DNA of 64,000 bases from Bdellovibrionaceae bacterium UBA6776 (GCA_002453155.1 DKGG01000032.1:25681-89680), one strand, 5' to 3'; counted from the first letter of the stretch, positions 44,222-53,398 are shown. A program made the numbers and translations. Notes: generated by a model not told the origin, from the letters alone.

Positions 44222-44888
44222 AAAAGAAATTCAAGAATGCTGTAAGAACTGCGGCCGTGACCCTAAAGAAGTGAGACTGATTGCTGTTTCAAAAACTCAA
44301 CCCTTAGAGGCATTGCGAGAGGCCCTAATGTCAGGGCACAGAATCTTTGGCGAAAATTATGTACAAGAGTGGTTGCAGAAGTGGGAGCAGTTAGAAAATG
44401 CTCAACCCGAATGGCATTTCATAGGCCCATTGCAGACCAACAAAGTGCGCAAGTTGATTGGCAAAGTGGAGATGATTCACAGTTTGGATCGATTGAGTTT
44501 ATTGAGTGAAATTTCAAGACAGGCGGAGCTTCATCAAATTCAACAAAAGGTTTTGATTCAGGTGAATGTGGCTTCTGAAGAAAGCAAGAGTGGAATTTCG
44601 GAACAGGAGCTTTTTCCTCTGGTAGAGGCCACTCTAAAAAGCCCTGGTGTTGTGCTGTGTGGTTTGATGACGATGCCTCCTTTTGTGGAAGAGGCTGAGG
44701 AAAATCGGAATCACTTTCGAAAGCTCAAAAATATTTTTGATGAAGTTCGCCGGAAATTTTTTAACAATGAATTGCGGGGCAGTTTTTCGGAACTGTCCAT
44801 GGGAACTTCTCAAGATTTCCAAGTTGCAATTGAAGAAGGTGCAACCTTGGTGCGAGTGGGCACACAGGTGTTTGGGCCGAGGGAGTGA
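44190..44888 (+). CDS. yggS: YggS-type PLP-binding homeostasis protein
   Basis: 232 aa. The PLP lysine is in 'VRLIAVSKTQPLEAL'; 'FGENYVQEWLQKW', 'WHFIGPLQTNK' and 'ELSMGTSQDFQVAIEEGAT' complete the family pattern. It is a single-domain alanine-racemase fold that holds PLP, without known catalysis. GAGGAGG lies upstream of the ATG at 44190, within maf. proC follows 4 bp later, a classic pairing. Confidence 0.94.
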   Translation: MSIESRLENLKKEIQECCKNCGRDPKEVRLIAVSKTQPLEALREALMSGHRIFGENYVQEWLQKWEQLENAQPEWHFIGPLQTNKVRKLIGKVEMIHSLDRLSLLSEISRQAELHQIQQKVLIQVNVASEESKSGISEQELFPLVEATLKSPGVVLCGLMTMPPFVEEAEENRNHFRKLKNIFDEVRRKFFNNELRGSFSELSMGTSQDFQVAIEEGATLVRVGTQVFGPRE

Positions 44889-44892
44889 CGGA

Positions 44893-45699
44893 ATGAGCTA
44901 TAAAGTTGGATTTATTGGTGCAGGGAACATGACTCAAGCCATTGTGGGTGGTTGGGTTAAAAACAACACTTTGAAACCCCAAGAAATCTATGTGACCAAC
45001 CGCACTCCTGGAAAAGCCAAAAAATTGTCCGATTCTTTGGGAGTTCAATTTTGCGAAAACAATGAAGATGTAATCGAATCCTGTGACATGGTTGTTTTGG
45101 CCATGAAGCCCCAGGATTTGGAATCCGCAATTGAGCCCATTGCTTCCAGTTTTCAAGATGAACACACCGTGGTGAGTTTGGCTGCGGGTGTGACCTTGAA
45201 TGCTTTGGCTAAATTGATTCCCGCAAACTCGACTTTGGTACGGGTGATGCCAAACACACCTCTGCAAATTGGCGAAGGGGTTATTGGCTATGCACTGGCT
45301 CAGCCCGACTTGGTGATTGAGCGAAGGATTGAAAATATCTTTGAGCCTTTAGGTTTGGTGGTGAAGTTGGATGAGGATGAATCCTTTCAAGCGTTGACAG
45401 TGGGGGCGGCATCGGGAACAGGATTCGTCTTTGAGTTGATGATCTACTGGCAAGAATGGCTTGAAGAGCATGGAATAGAGCCAGAGGTGGCGAAGCAGGT
45501 GACTGTAAAGACGTTTCTAGGCGCCTCGTTGTTGGCGGATCAAAACTCAGGAGCACTTGGGGATTTGCAAAGCAAAGTGATTTCTAAGAAGGGTGTGACT
45601 TCTGCAGGTCTTCAATCCATGAGAGAACTCGAGGTCGAGCGGCTGCTTCGATACAGTTTTGAAAAAGCAGTGATTCGAGATTCCGAACTCAGTAAATAG
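44893..45699 (+). CDS. proC: Pyrroline-5-carboxylate reductase
   Basis: 268 aa from the ATG at 44893. 'YKVGFIGAGNMTQAIVGGW' binds NAD(P)H; 'VVLAMKPQDLE', 'LVRVMPNTPLQIGEGV' and the C-terminal 'VTSAGLQSMRELEVERLL' are characteristic. It makes proline in the cytosol. A longer reading from 44683 would run through yggS in another frame and is not family-like. divIVA follows after 60 bp. Confidence 0.95.
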   Translation: MSYKVGFIGAGNMTQAIVGGWVKNNTLKPQEIYVTNRTPGKAKKLSDSLGVQFCENNEDVIESCDMVVLAMKPQDLESAIEPIASSFQDEHTVVSLAAGVTLNALAKLIPANSTLVRVMPNTPLQIGEGVIGYALAQPDLVIERRIENIFEPLGLVVKLDEDESFQALTVGAASGTGFVFELMIYWQEWLEEHGIEPEVAKQVTVKTFLGASLLADQNSGALGDLQSKVISKKGVTSAGLQSMRELEVERLLRYSFEKAVIRDSELSK

Positions 45700-45759
45700 A
45701 TTTAGACTTGCAAGGATTCCCCGAAACTCGTTACCATATTTGAGTAGGGGGAATTTATT

Positions 45760-46338
45760 ATGCGAATCACGCCAATTGATATTGCTCACAAATCGTTTCA
45801 AAGAAAAATGATGGGATTGGATCCAGATCAAGTCATGGACTTTTTAAGATTTGTGGCGGACGAAATGGAAACGGTGATTCGTGAAAGAAATTCTTTAAAG
45901 GAAACTTTGCGAGAAAAGGAGCTTTCAGTTTCTGAATACCGAGAGCGTGATGAGCTTTTGAAGAACACCATCACCACGGCAACTCGCATGTCTGAAAAAA
46001 TGCAAGCGGATGCCGAGCGCGAATCTAAGTTGATTCTTCAAGATGCCAATCAAAAAGCAGAAATGATCGTGCGTGATGCTCGTGATTCTTTGAAAAGAAT
46101 CTATCAGGACATTTCAGACTTGAAGCGCATTCGTCTTCAATTCGAGAACAATTTAAAAGCATTGATCCAAAGTCACATGGCGATGATGGAGCAAGGTCAA
46201 AAAATCATGCCAAATCCATCTTTAGATCCATCTTTAGGAATCGACGATGTTGAGGAGGTTTCTTCCAGTCATCAAAAAGAAATTGAAAAGCGTGTGACCG
46301 ACGCCATTTCTGCAAAAGTAAAGCCTGCAGAATACTAA
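45760..46338 (+). CDS. divIVA: DivIVA-domain protein
   Basis: 192 aa. The N-terminal membrane-binding signature 'MRITPIDIAHKSFQRKMMGLDPDQVMDFL' (residues 1-29, given in two known halves of the family) is followed by coiled coil to about residue 145 and an acidic/Ser tail. DivIVA senses negative membrane curvature at poles and septa. It is rare outside Gram-positives, and B. bacteriovorus is a known exception. The yggS-proC-divIVA order copies the Gram-positive division cluster. GGGGGAA precedes the ATG. Confidence 0.92.
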   Translation: MRITPIDIAHKSFQRKMMGLDPDQVMDFLRFVADEMETVIRERNSLKETLREKELSVSEYRERDELLKNTITTATRMSEKMQADAERESKLILQDANQKAEMIVRDARDSLKRIYQDISDLKRIRLQFENNLKALIQSHMAMMEQGQKIMPNPSLDPSLGIDDVEEVSSSHQKEIEKRVTDAISAKVKPAEY

Positions 46339-46374
46339 AAAAGCCTTTTAAAAATTTATTTCATGGAGGACAGG

Positions 46375-47562
46375 ATGTCCCAAATTATTCGATGGATCGT
46401 CGGAACTTTGATTGTCATATCAATAGCGTCTTGCGCGGGCTTTTCAAAAAAGGAGTCTGCGGAGAGAAACCCTTCCTCTTTGGTCGAAAGACCCCCTCAA
46501 TTTGTTCTATTGGCTTTTGATGGCTCTAAATCCTTGAACATGTGGGAGAACACTCGAGCCTTCGCAAAAGTTGCCAATGCCAAATTTACTTACTTTATCA
46601 GCGGAGTCTATTTTCTAGAGTCTTCCGTTCGAAGTGAATACAAAGGTCCTGGACACAAAAGAGGTCGCAGCGACATCGGATTTGGAAATGATTTGGAAGA
46701 TGTTCGTGAGCGTCTTCAGCAAATTATGCTTGCGGTGAAAGAAGGAAATGAAATTGGCTCTCACGCCAATGGCCATTTCAATGGAAGTAAGTGGAGTCAA
46801 CATCAGTGGGAAACTGAGTTTGTACAGTTTGATCAATTTCTTGTGGGAGCTTGGCAGCGCGCTGGTCTTGAAGAGCCTAGGGAATGGTTTGATATTTCGA
46901 CCTTTAAGCGCGTGGGATTTCGAGCTCCTTTACTTGGATATAGCAAAGGATTGTGGCCAGCTCTGAAGAACTTTAATTTTAAGTATGACACCAGTCGAGT
47001 TTCATCACCGGACTACTGGCCACACATTCGAGATGGAGTTTGGAATTTTCCACTGGCATCCATCCGACGATATGGGACCAAATACTCCACGCTGAGTATG
47101 GATTATAATTTTTATTACAGTCATTCCAAGGGCAAAAGAGGTGAACCCTCGGATTTTGCAGACTACCGAGAAGAAATGTACAAGTCCTACCTTCAGTATT
47201 TTAAAACGAATTACTTGGGTAATCGTGCCCCCGTTCACATCGGTCATCACTTTTCAACCTGGAATGGAGGGGCCTACTATGCAGCACTTAAAGACTTTGC
47301 GAATACAGTGTGTAGTCTGCCAGAAACCCGATGCGTAACCTATACGGAATTGATGAATTTTCTTGAGGATCACCAAGATGAAATTAAGAGCTATCAGGCT
47401 GGAAAATTTAAAAAAATAAATCCGGAAGTTGCGTATCAGTACTTTCCCAAAGATGTTCAGAACATTTCGTTTGATTCTGGAGAAATTGATGACTCTCAAG
47501 TCAATGAATTCATGAAAGCCATGCGCGACGGAAAAATCAACCCTCATCCTGAAGAGGACTAA
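46375..47562 (+). CDS. Polysaccharide-deacetylase-like lipoprotein with unusual motif 1
   Basis: 395 aa from the ATG at 46375 (GGAGGACAGG upstream). Lipoprotein signal 'IVGTLIVISIASC' with Cys20. The NodB-type fold is suggested by 'QFVLLAFDGSKSLNMW' (residues 42-57), the zinc pair His130-x3-His134 in 'EIGSHANGH', and 'VGFRAPLLGYS' (motif 3). Motif 1 reads FDG where active deacetylases have TFDDG, so one Asp is missing. It sits just after divIVA, so a role in envelope or peptidoglycan modification is plausible. B. bacteriovorus is known to deacetylate prey wall with such enzymes, but orthology is not shown. Its stop overlaps the next gene's stop (47559-47562). Confidence 0.75.
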   Translation: MSQIIRWIVGTLIVISIASCAGFSKKESAERNPSSLVERPPQFVLLAFDGSKSLNMWENTRAFAKVANAKFTYFISGVYFLESSVRSEYKGPGHKRGRSDIGFGNDLEDVRERLQQIMLAVKEGNEIGSHANGHFNGSKWSQHQWETEFVQFDQFLVGAWQRAGLEEPREWFDISTFKRVGFRAPLLGYSKGLWPALKNFNFKYDTSRVSSPDYWPHIRDGVWNFPLASIRRYGTKYSTLSMDYNFYYSHSKGKRGEPSDFADYREEMYKSYLQYFKTNYLGNRAPVHIGHHFSTWNGGAYYAALKDFANTVCSLPETRCVTYTELMNFLEDHQDEIKSYQAGKFKKINPEVAYQYFPKDVQNISFDSGEIDDSQVNEFMKAMRDGKINPHPEED

Positions 47563-48635
47563 GGCTCCAGGTTTTCTTCCACTTCATCCATCAATTGTTT
47601 AAAAGACTTTTGCTTCGAGCGTTTCCGCGCTCGAGGCTTTTTCTTTGGATTGGAATTCTGAAAGAGATCTTCCTGGTAATTTTTAGACTTCACGCGAAAG
47701 TTTTCGTTGGAGGAATCCATTTCGCTCTGACCCAGAAGAGAATTCATTGAGAACATCCAGTGAACCCCGGCACCGATGTAGAAGCCCTTTCCGTAACTTT
47801 TTCCGTTGAAGTCATAGGCGAAGTCCGTTGAAAAATCCACGCCCTTAAAAATTCCCCAGCGGCTATCTACAAAAACTTGCATCAAGTTCGGATCTACGGA
47901 CCTGTAGGTGAGGCTTCCGCCCTGCAAATTTGCAATTGCGGTGGAGCGCTCCGTTCTTCCTGCAGAATCATCGGAATCGCTGGTTATAGATTGGAAACCA
48001 CGAACTCCACCGCCAATTTGACCGACCGGTAAAAAGTAAGAGGCGCCGGCACTCCAAGGCAGTAGGTGGCTTAAATTTTTACTGCGATAAAGATAGCTGG
48101 CCGACAGATGAAATTGAAAATCCTTAAAGCGTGGTCGGAGAGAGCCACCCAATTCACCGGTGAAGACTCCATTGGTTCCAAAACTTTCGCCTCCAGTGAG
48201 GTTGGGTTCATACAGGGGAATTCCGACCTGGGTGTGAAGGGCCAAAGGAATGTTTGCCAAATGAAACCATTTTTCGCCGCCCAAATGAAACTCATCCAAA
48301 TGAAAATTGGCATTGTCATAAGTGTTTGTAGAGGTTTGCGTGCGACTCATCCCGAAATCAGATGTGATGCGCCAGGAGTTCGTCAGATCGTAATCCAGCA
48401 GGAAGGAGGTCTGAAACTCTTGAAATTGACCACCATTGGCAATGCTCTCATAGCCGCCGCCCCCAGAGGAAAAGTTTTCTGAGGAGGAGAAGTAGGTTTC
48501 CTTGGCTCCCAAATGAAAACTGCCAGACGTGGGAGAGACCGGATTGACAGAGGCCAAAGCCAATGGCGAGAACAGAGAAAGTAAAAAAAGAGTGAGACCC
48601 ATGGCTAAGAATGATAGCTTATGATCCTCGAACAC
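47559..48635 (-). CDS. Outer-membrane beta-barrel-like protein with basic C-terminal tail
   Basis: 358 aa if started at GTG 48635; the ATG at 48602 would leave a signal peptide with no positive residue. Signal 'GLTLFLLSLFSPLALAS'. The body has regular amphipathic strands ('FQTSFLLDYDLTNSWRITSD', 'FQFHLSASYLYRSKNLSHLL', 'DFSTDFAYDFNGKSYGKGF'). After the barrel a tail of about 55 residues holds a very basic stretch KKKPRARKRSKQKSFK, odd for an outer-membrane protein; it could reach into the periplasm. Function unknown. Confidence 0.65.
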   Translation of the reverse strand: MFEDHKLSFLAMGLTLFLLSLFSPLALASVNPVSPTSGSFHLGAKETYFSSSENFSSGGGGYESIANGGQFQEFQTSFLLDYDLTNSWRITSDFGMSRTQTSTNTYDNANFHLDEFHLGGEKWFHLANIPLALHTQVGIPLYEPNLTGGESFGTNGVFTGELGGSLRPRFKDFQFHLSASYLYRSKNLSHLLPWSAGASYFLPVGQIGGGVRGFQSITSDSDDSAGRTERSTAIANLQGGSLTYRSVDPNLMQVFVDSRWGIFKGVDFSTDFAYDFNGKSYGKGFYIGAGVHWMFSMNSLLGQSEMDSSNENFRVKSKNYQEDLFQNSNPKKKPRARKRSKQKSFKQLMDEVEENLEP

Positions 48636-48650
48636 GTCTAGGTGGTTTCC

Positions 48651-49892
48651 TTGAAAGACAAACGCATATTATTGATTTTTTTGACGGTCTTCATCGATTT
48701 GGTGGGTTTTGGAATCATCATCCCGATGAATCCCTATTTGGCAAAAGAGTTTGGTGCAACTCCAGTCCAGGTGGGCTGGCTCATGAGCATTTATTCTTTG
48801 ATGCAGTTTGTTTTTGCGCCCTTCTGGGGAAAACTCAGTGATCGCTGGGGAAGGCGCCCCATTATTTTATTGAGTCTTTTTGCCAGCGCAGCTTCTCATT
48901 TTGGGTTTGCCTTTGCGGAAAGCTATTGGGGTCTGTTTGTTTTTCGAATGCTTGCCGGAGTGGGCGGTGGAAATTTACCTGTTGCCATGGCCTACATTGC
49001 GGACATTACAGATGAAAAAAATCGATCCAAGGGAATGGGATTGATAGGGGCTGCATTTGGTTTGGGATTTATTTTAGGTCCAGCACTGGGGGGAATCTTC
49101 TCAGGAGTGGGATTGAAGCTCGGTTCCGCTCCTCCTTTTGGTGAAAGTTTCCCGGGCATTGTTGCCAGTGCCATTTGTTTTGTAAATTTGCTGGGAGCGA
49201 TCTTTTATTTGCCAGAAAGTTTGAGTGCGGAAGTTCGCAAGGATCAAAAAAATCGAAAAGTGAAATTTGAAACTCCTTGGACACGGTTAAAAAATATTTT
49301 TTTAAAATCTCAGCAAAGCGCATCTTTGGCTCGCCTTTACGGCGTTTATTTTTTAACGGGACTTTCCCTTGCAGTGGTTGAGATTCCCTTATTTCTTTTT
49401 GTGGAAGCCAAGTTTGGTTGGACCATGGCGCAAGCCAGTTATGGTTTTGCTTACATCGGTGTTTTGATGGTTTTGACCCAAGGATATTTTATTCGCAAAT
49501 GGTTGCCTCGTTTGGGAGAGAGAAAAATGCTTCCTCTGGGTTTGATTCTTTTTGGAGTGGGGCTTGGTGGGTGTGCGTTTGCTTCGAGTCCCTGGGGAAT
49601 GGCCCCCTTTGTCACTTTCTTAGCTATTGGATATGGGTTGTCGAATCCCACTCTGACGGGAAGTATCAGCTTGCTCAGTTCCGCCGAAGAACAAGGTTCA
49701 AATTTGGGAGTGGCGCAAAGCTTGGCGTCTTTGGCTCGAATTCTTGGACCCATTTCTGGAGGATATTTGTTTGAGCAATGGTTTATGGGAGCGCCCTTCT
49801 TGACGGGAGGCTTGCTTGCTTTGACGGGATTTCTTGTGTCCTTGGCAGTTCTTAAAAAATTAAGGTCTGGAGAAAAGGAGGCGACTCCATGA
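48651..49892 (+). CDS. MFS transporter, drug/proton antiporter type
   Basis: 413 aa, twelve membrane segments. TTG start at 48651 with AGGTGG 6 nt upstream. The loop 2-3 motif A 'GKLSDRWGRRPIILLSL' and the motif C region 'GLIGAAFGLGFILGPALGGI' mark the DHA1/TetA-like group. It should export a drug-like or small metabolite using the proton gradient; the substrate cannot be read. The rhodanese gene is coupled by ATGA (49889-49892). Confidence 0.9.
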   Translation: MKDKRILLIFLTVFIDLVGFGIIIPMNPYLAKEFGATPVQVGWLMSIYSLMQFVFAPFWGKLSDRWGRRPIILLSLFASAASHFGFAFAESYWGLFVFRMLAGVGGGNLPVAMAYIADITDEKNRSKGMGLIGAAFGLGFILGPALGGIFSGVGLKLGSAPPFGESFPGIVASAICFVNLLGAIFYLPESLSAEVRKDQKNRKVKFETPWTRLKNIFLKSQQSASLARLYGVYFLTGLSLAVVEIPLFLFVEAKFGWTMAQASYGFAYIGVLMVLTQGYFIRKWLPRLGERKMLPLGLILFGVGLGGCAFASSPWGMAPFVTFLAIGYGLSNPTLTGSISLLSSAEEQGSNLGVAQSLASLARILGPISGGYLFEQWFMGAPFLTGGLLALTGFLVSLAVLKKLRSGEKEATP

Positions 49893-50239
49893 TTTTGACG
49901 GTTGGACTTTTTCAATTGGAGAGCTTGGCATTAGCTTCGGCTCCCCATCAGTTTTTTGATCTGAGACTTCAGCCCATGGCGCTGCCCTCCGCTAGGGTGC
50001 AGGCCTGTTTGGACCGAGCTCAAGTTGTGGACTCTCACTTTTTAATGCAGCACTTGGAAAATTTTAAAATCGGAGTCTATGAGCCCATCATCTTGGTTTG
50101 TGAAGACGGGCGGCTCTCAAATTCGGCGGCCTTAGATCTGGCAAACAAAGGCTACGAGCAAGTTTACGTGGTTGAAGGTGGAACCGACGGGTTGCTCCGT
50201 GAAGCCGATGACTTTTCGTCTTCGGGCAACATCATGTAG
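49889..50239 (+). CDS. Rhodanese-like protein
   Basis: 116 aa. 'FFDLRLQPM' stands for the CH2A motif, and the active loop 'IILVCEDGRLSNSAALDLAN' carries Cys71 as the sulfur carrier. 'VYVVEGGTDGL' ends the fold. It may act as a sulfurtransferase or a redox sensor. It is coupled to the MFS gene. Its last 76 nt are antisense to the end of the PspC gene, and this part encodes the closing GG loop, so the overlap is not just spare tail. Confidence 0.8.
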   Translation: MILTVGLFQLESLALASAPHQFFDLRLQPMALPSARVQACLDRAQVVDSHFLMQHLENFKIGVYEPIILVCEDGRLSNSAALDLANKGYEQVYVVEGGTDGLLREADDFSSSGNIM

Positions 50240-50601
50240 GCGATGACGTAGGCGATAAAGGTAAAGCCAAAAGACGCAAACAGCAAAACCAGCGCCAAAA
50301 ACCGAACCAGCCCCACATCCATCTGGTTGTTTTTCGCCAAATAGGAGCAGACCCCAAGAATCCGTTTGTTATAGGCCTGATCCATTTCGCTTTTTTTGGG
50401 AAGAGCGATGGCCAATAAAATGTAGAGTCCAAATCCAAATCCAAAACAAAGGACGGAAAGCACCAAAACCAAGCGGGTCAAACCCACAGAAATTCCCATA
50501 GACTGAGCAAGGCCCTTGCAGACTCCAAAGAGGGCGCCATCATCCGCTCGCACCCATTTTTCTTGGCTGTGACGATTGTCATTTGCTTGAAAATTATCCA
50601 T
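50164..50601 (-). CDS. Protein with two PspC domains
   Basis: 145 aa. Two PspC units in tandem: residues about 17-72 ('KWVRADDGALFGVCKGLAQSM...LVLSVLCFGFGFGLYILLAI') and about 77-128 ('NKRILGVCSYLAKNNQMDVG...FTFIAYVIAYMMLP'). PspC proteins are small inner-membrane proteins of the phage-shock response to envelope stress. The Ser/Pro-rich tail overlaps the rhodanese gene by 76 nt on the other strand. It is divergent from valS. Confidence 0.88.
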   Translation of the reverse strand: MDNFQANDNRHSQEKWVRADDGALFGVCKGLAQSMGISVGLTRLVLVLSVLCFGFGFGLYILLAIALPKKSEMDQAYNKRILGVCSYLAKNNQMDVGLVRFLALVLLFASFGFTFIAYVIAYMMLPEDEKSSASRSNPSVPPSTT

Positions 50602-50711
50602 TTTATGCCCTCCATCAAATCCCCCCTCTTTTCATCAAGCCTTTGTGAAGATGTCAAGCGGCGTGGTAAACTGTCCTGTCGCTAGATCCGTTATAGGAAA
50701 GGTTTTGAGGC

Positions 50712-53381
50712 ATGATTTCAGATCGTTATGAGCCCAAAGAGGTCGAACAAAAACTGTATAAAATGTGGAAAGACAAAGGCTACTTTAAGTCCGAGGACGT
50801 TTCCACCCACCCTCCTTTTTGTGTCATTTTACCTCCTCCCAACGTCACCGGACAACTTCACTTGGGTCATGCTTTGGATCACACCATTCAAGATGCCATT
50901 GTTCGTTGGAAGCGCATGCGTGGATTTAACGTAGCGTGGGTTCCGGGAACGGATCATGCGGGCATTGCCACTCAGAGTGTTGTGGAAAAGAAATTGGCTC
51001 AAGAGAAAATTTCTCGCCACGATTTGGGCCGCGAGAAATTTGTCGAAAAAGTTTGGGAATGGAAAGAGCAGTACGGTGGGCGCATACTTTCTCAGATGGA
51101 ACGTCTGGGAGATTCTGTGGATTGGGATCGCTTGACGTTCACCTTAGATGAGGGTGTTTCCAAAGCGGTTCGAAAAGTTTTTGTGGAGCTTTATAAGAAG
51201 CATCTTATCTATCGCGGTCAAAGGTTGATCAACTGGAGCCCGGTTTTAGAATCTGCAATTTCCGACTTGGAAGTGGAATTCAAAGAGATCAAAGGAAAGC
51301 TTTTTCACATTCGCTACAAATTGGAAGATGGATCGGGCGAAGTGGTTGTGGCCACCACTCGACCTGAAACTTTGCTAGGAGATGTGGCCGTTGCGGTTCA
51401 TCCAGAAGATGAAAGATATAAAAGTTTTGTCGGCAAAAAATTAAAACTTCCTCTGACCGATCGAAGCATTCCCGTCATTGAAGATGAAGCTGTAGACAAA
51501 GATTTTGGGTCTGGCGTGGTGAAAATCACTCCTGCCCATGACTTCAACGACTATGAAATGGGGCAGAGACACAAGCTTCCTCAAATCAACATTTTAAACA
51601 AAGATGGAACTTTGAACGAGAATGGCGGAAAGTTTCAAGGACTAAAGGTTCAAGAAGCGCGCAAGCAGGTCTTAAAGTCCTTGGAAGACGCTGGAGATTT
51701 GGTCAAAGAAGAACTGCACGTCCATCAGGTGGGCCATTGTTCACGCAGTGGCTGTGTGGTGGAGCCTTACTTGTCGGAGCAGTGGTTTGTGAAGACAGGT
51801 CCCTTGGCCGAGCCTGCGAAACGGGTCGTGGAAAGTGGAACCATTACTTTTTATCCGGAGTCGTGGACAAAGACTTATCTTCATTGGATGAACAACATTC
51901 AGGATTGGTGCATTTCCCGTCAGCTTTGGTGGGGCCATCGCATTCCTGCGTGGTACTGTTCTTCCTGTGACCAAATTACAGTTTCAGAGACCGATCCCAA
52001 GAATTGTGAGTCCTGTAAGTCGGATCAGTTGACTCAAGACAATGATGTTCTGGACACCTGGTTCAGTTCTGCGCTTTGGCCGTTTAGCACTTTGGGTTGG
52101 CCCGAAGAGACCGAAAGCCAGAAGACGTTTTATCCCACATCGATGTTAGTCACCGGTTTTGACATTATTTTCTTTTGGGTGGCCCGTATGATTATGATGG
52201 GTCTTGAGTTTAAAAAAGATGTTCCGTTTCGGAAGGTCTACATTCATGGATTGATTCGAGACTCTGAGGGTAAAAAAATGTCCAAATCCATTGGAAATGC
52301 CTTAGACCCCGTGGAGTTGATCGACCAGTACGGAGCAGACTCTTTAAGATTTACGTTGATGTCTCAATTGTCGGGTGGAAAAGATTTAAAATTCTCCACT
52401 CAACGTTTGGAAGGTTATCGTAATTTCATGAACAAGATATGGAATGCGACTCGTTTCTCTCTTTCAAACTTGGAAGGCGCAGGGAAAGATTGGACGTCCT
52501 CCAGTCTGCCAAAAGCCACCGATTTGAGTGATGCGGACAAATGGATTTTGTTTAAACTCAAAGAAGTTGAAGAAGAGGTTCATGAGGCTTTTGAGAATGA
52601 CCGGTTTTCAGATGCAGCACAAAGTCTTTATTCTTTTGTTTGGCACTCCTTTTGTGATTGGTACTTAGAATTTATCAAGCCGATCATGTACGGAAAAGAC
52701 TCTGCAGAAAAGGAAGCCACTCAATTGGTGCTGGCCCAGCTTTTAAACCGCATTGTTCGATTGCTTCATCCGCTGGTTCCATTCATTACTGAAGAAATTT
52801 ATCAAAAGCTTCCGATTAAAGATGAAGCCTCTGTATGCATTGATTCCTATCCCACTTCTCAAATGGACAAAGAATTGTTGGAGTTGGGCTCTGAGCGCCA
52901 CGCTCAAGAGGTGGACATGGTTCGTGAAGTCATTACGGCCATTCGAAACATCCGTGGTGAGAATCGCATCAAACCGTCTGAGAAGATCCAAGTGAAAATC
53001 AATCCACTGGATGCAGAGGTTCAAAAGATTTTAGGTTCCAACAAGTCTTTCATTATAAAGCTCGGACAGTTGAGTGAGTGTGAGATTGCACCGGTGGACT
53101 CCTATTCAAAATGTGCGGTTCAGCCGGTCACCATTGGAAACTTTAAAGCAGAAGTGGTAATTCCATTGGAAGGTCTGGTGGATTTGGAAGAAGAGCGAAA
53201 ACGCATTCAAAAATCCATCGATAAACTTTTGAAAGAGCAGGCCGCTTTGGACAAACGTCTTTCGAACAAAAATTTTGTGGACAATGCCCCCGAGGATGTT
53301 GTGGAGCAGGGGCGCATTCAATTGGTCGAGAAACAAGGCTTGATTCAAACCCTTCAAACTCAGTTGAGCCGTCTCAACTGA
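50712..53381 (+). CDS. valS: Valyl-tRNA synthetase
   Basis: 889 aa. HIGH box as His50-Leu-Gly-His53 in 'PPNVTGQLHLGHALDHT', 'WVPGTDHAGIATQ', editing domain with 'TTRPETLLGDVAVAVHPED', a Cys-rich insert ('WYCSSCDQI', 'CESCKSDQL'), and KMSKS near residue 520. The C-terminal coiled coil 'EEERKRIQKSIDKLLKEQAAL' clamps tRNA. It charges tRNA-Val. The stop codon lies inside a 13-bp hairpin (53356-53385). Confidence 0.98.
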   Translation: MISDRYEPKEVEQKLYKMWKDKGYFKSEDVSTHPPFCVILPPPNVTGQLHLGHALDHTIQDAIVRWKRMRGFNVAWVPGTDHAGIATQSVVEKKLAQEKISRHDLGREKFVEKVWEWKEQYGGRILSQMERLGDSVDWDRLTFTLDEGVSKAVRKVFVELYKKHLIYRGQRLINWSPVLESAISDLEVEFKEIKGKLFHIRYKLEDGSGEVVVATTRPETLLGDVAVAVHPEDERYKSFVGKKLKLPLTDRSIPVIEDEAVDKDFGSGVVKITPAHDFNDYEMGQRHKLPQINILNKDGTLNENGGKFQGLKVQEARKQVLKSLEDAGDLVKEELHVHQVGHCSRSGCVVEPYLSEQWFVKTGPLAEPAKRVVESGTITFYPESWTKTYLHWMNNIQDWCISRQLWWGHRIPAWYCSSCDQITVSETDPKNCESCKSDQLTQDNDVLDTWFSSALWPFSTLGWPEETESQKTFYPTSMLVTGFDIIFFWVARMIMMGLEFKKDVPFRKVYIHGLIRDSEGKKMSKSIGNALDPVELIDQYGADSLRFTLMSQLSGGKDLKFSTQRLEGYRNFMNKIWNATRFSLSNLEGAGKDWTSSSLPKATDLSDADKWILFKLKEVEEEVHEAFENDRFSDAAQSLYSFVWHSFCDWYLEFIKPIMYGKDSAEKEATQLVLAQLLNRIVRLLHPLVPFITEEIYQKLPIKDEASVCIDSYPTSQMDKELLELGSERHAQEVDMVREVITAIRNIRGENRIKPSEKIQVKINPLDAEVQKILGSNKSFIIKLGQLSECEIAPVDSYSKCAVQPVTIGNFKAEVVIPLEGLVDLEEERKRIQKSIDKLLKEQAALDKRLSNKNFVDNAPEDVVEQGRIQLVEKQGLIQTLQTQLSRLN

Positions 53382-53385
53382 GTTT
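53356..53385. terminator. Perfect hairpin spanning the valS stop
   Basis: Arms 53356-53368 and 53373-53385 pair over 13 bp around CCGT. The valS stop (53379-53381) is inside the right arm. No T run follows, so intrinsic termination would be weak. It separates valS from the converging small secreted gene. Confidence 0.6.
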
Positions 53386-53398
53386 GGTCTCTATTCAA

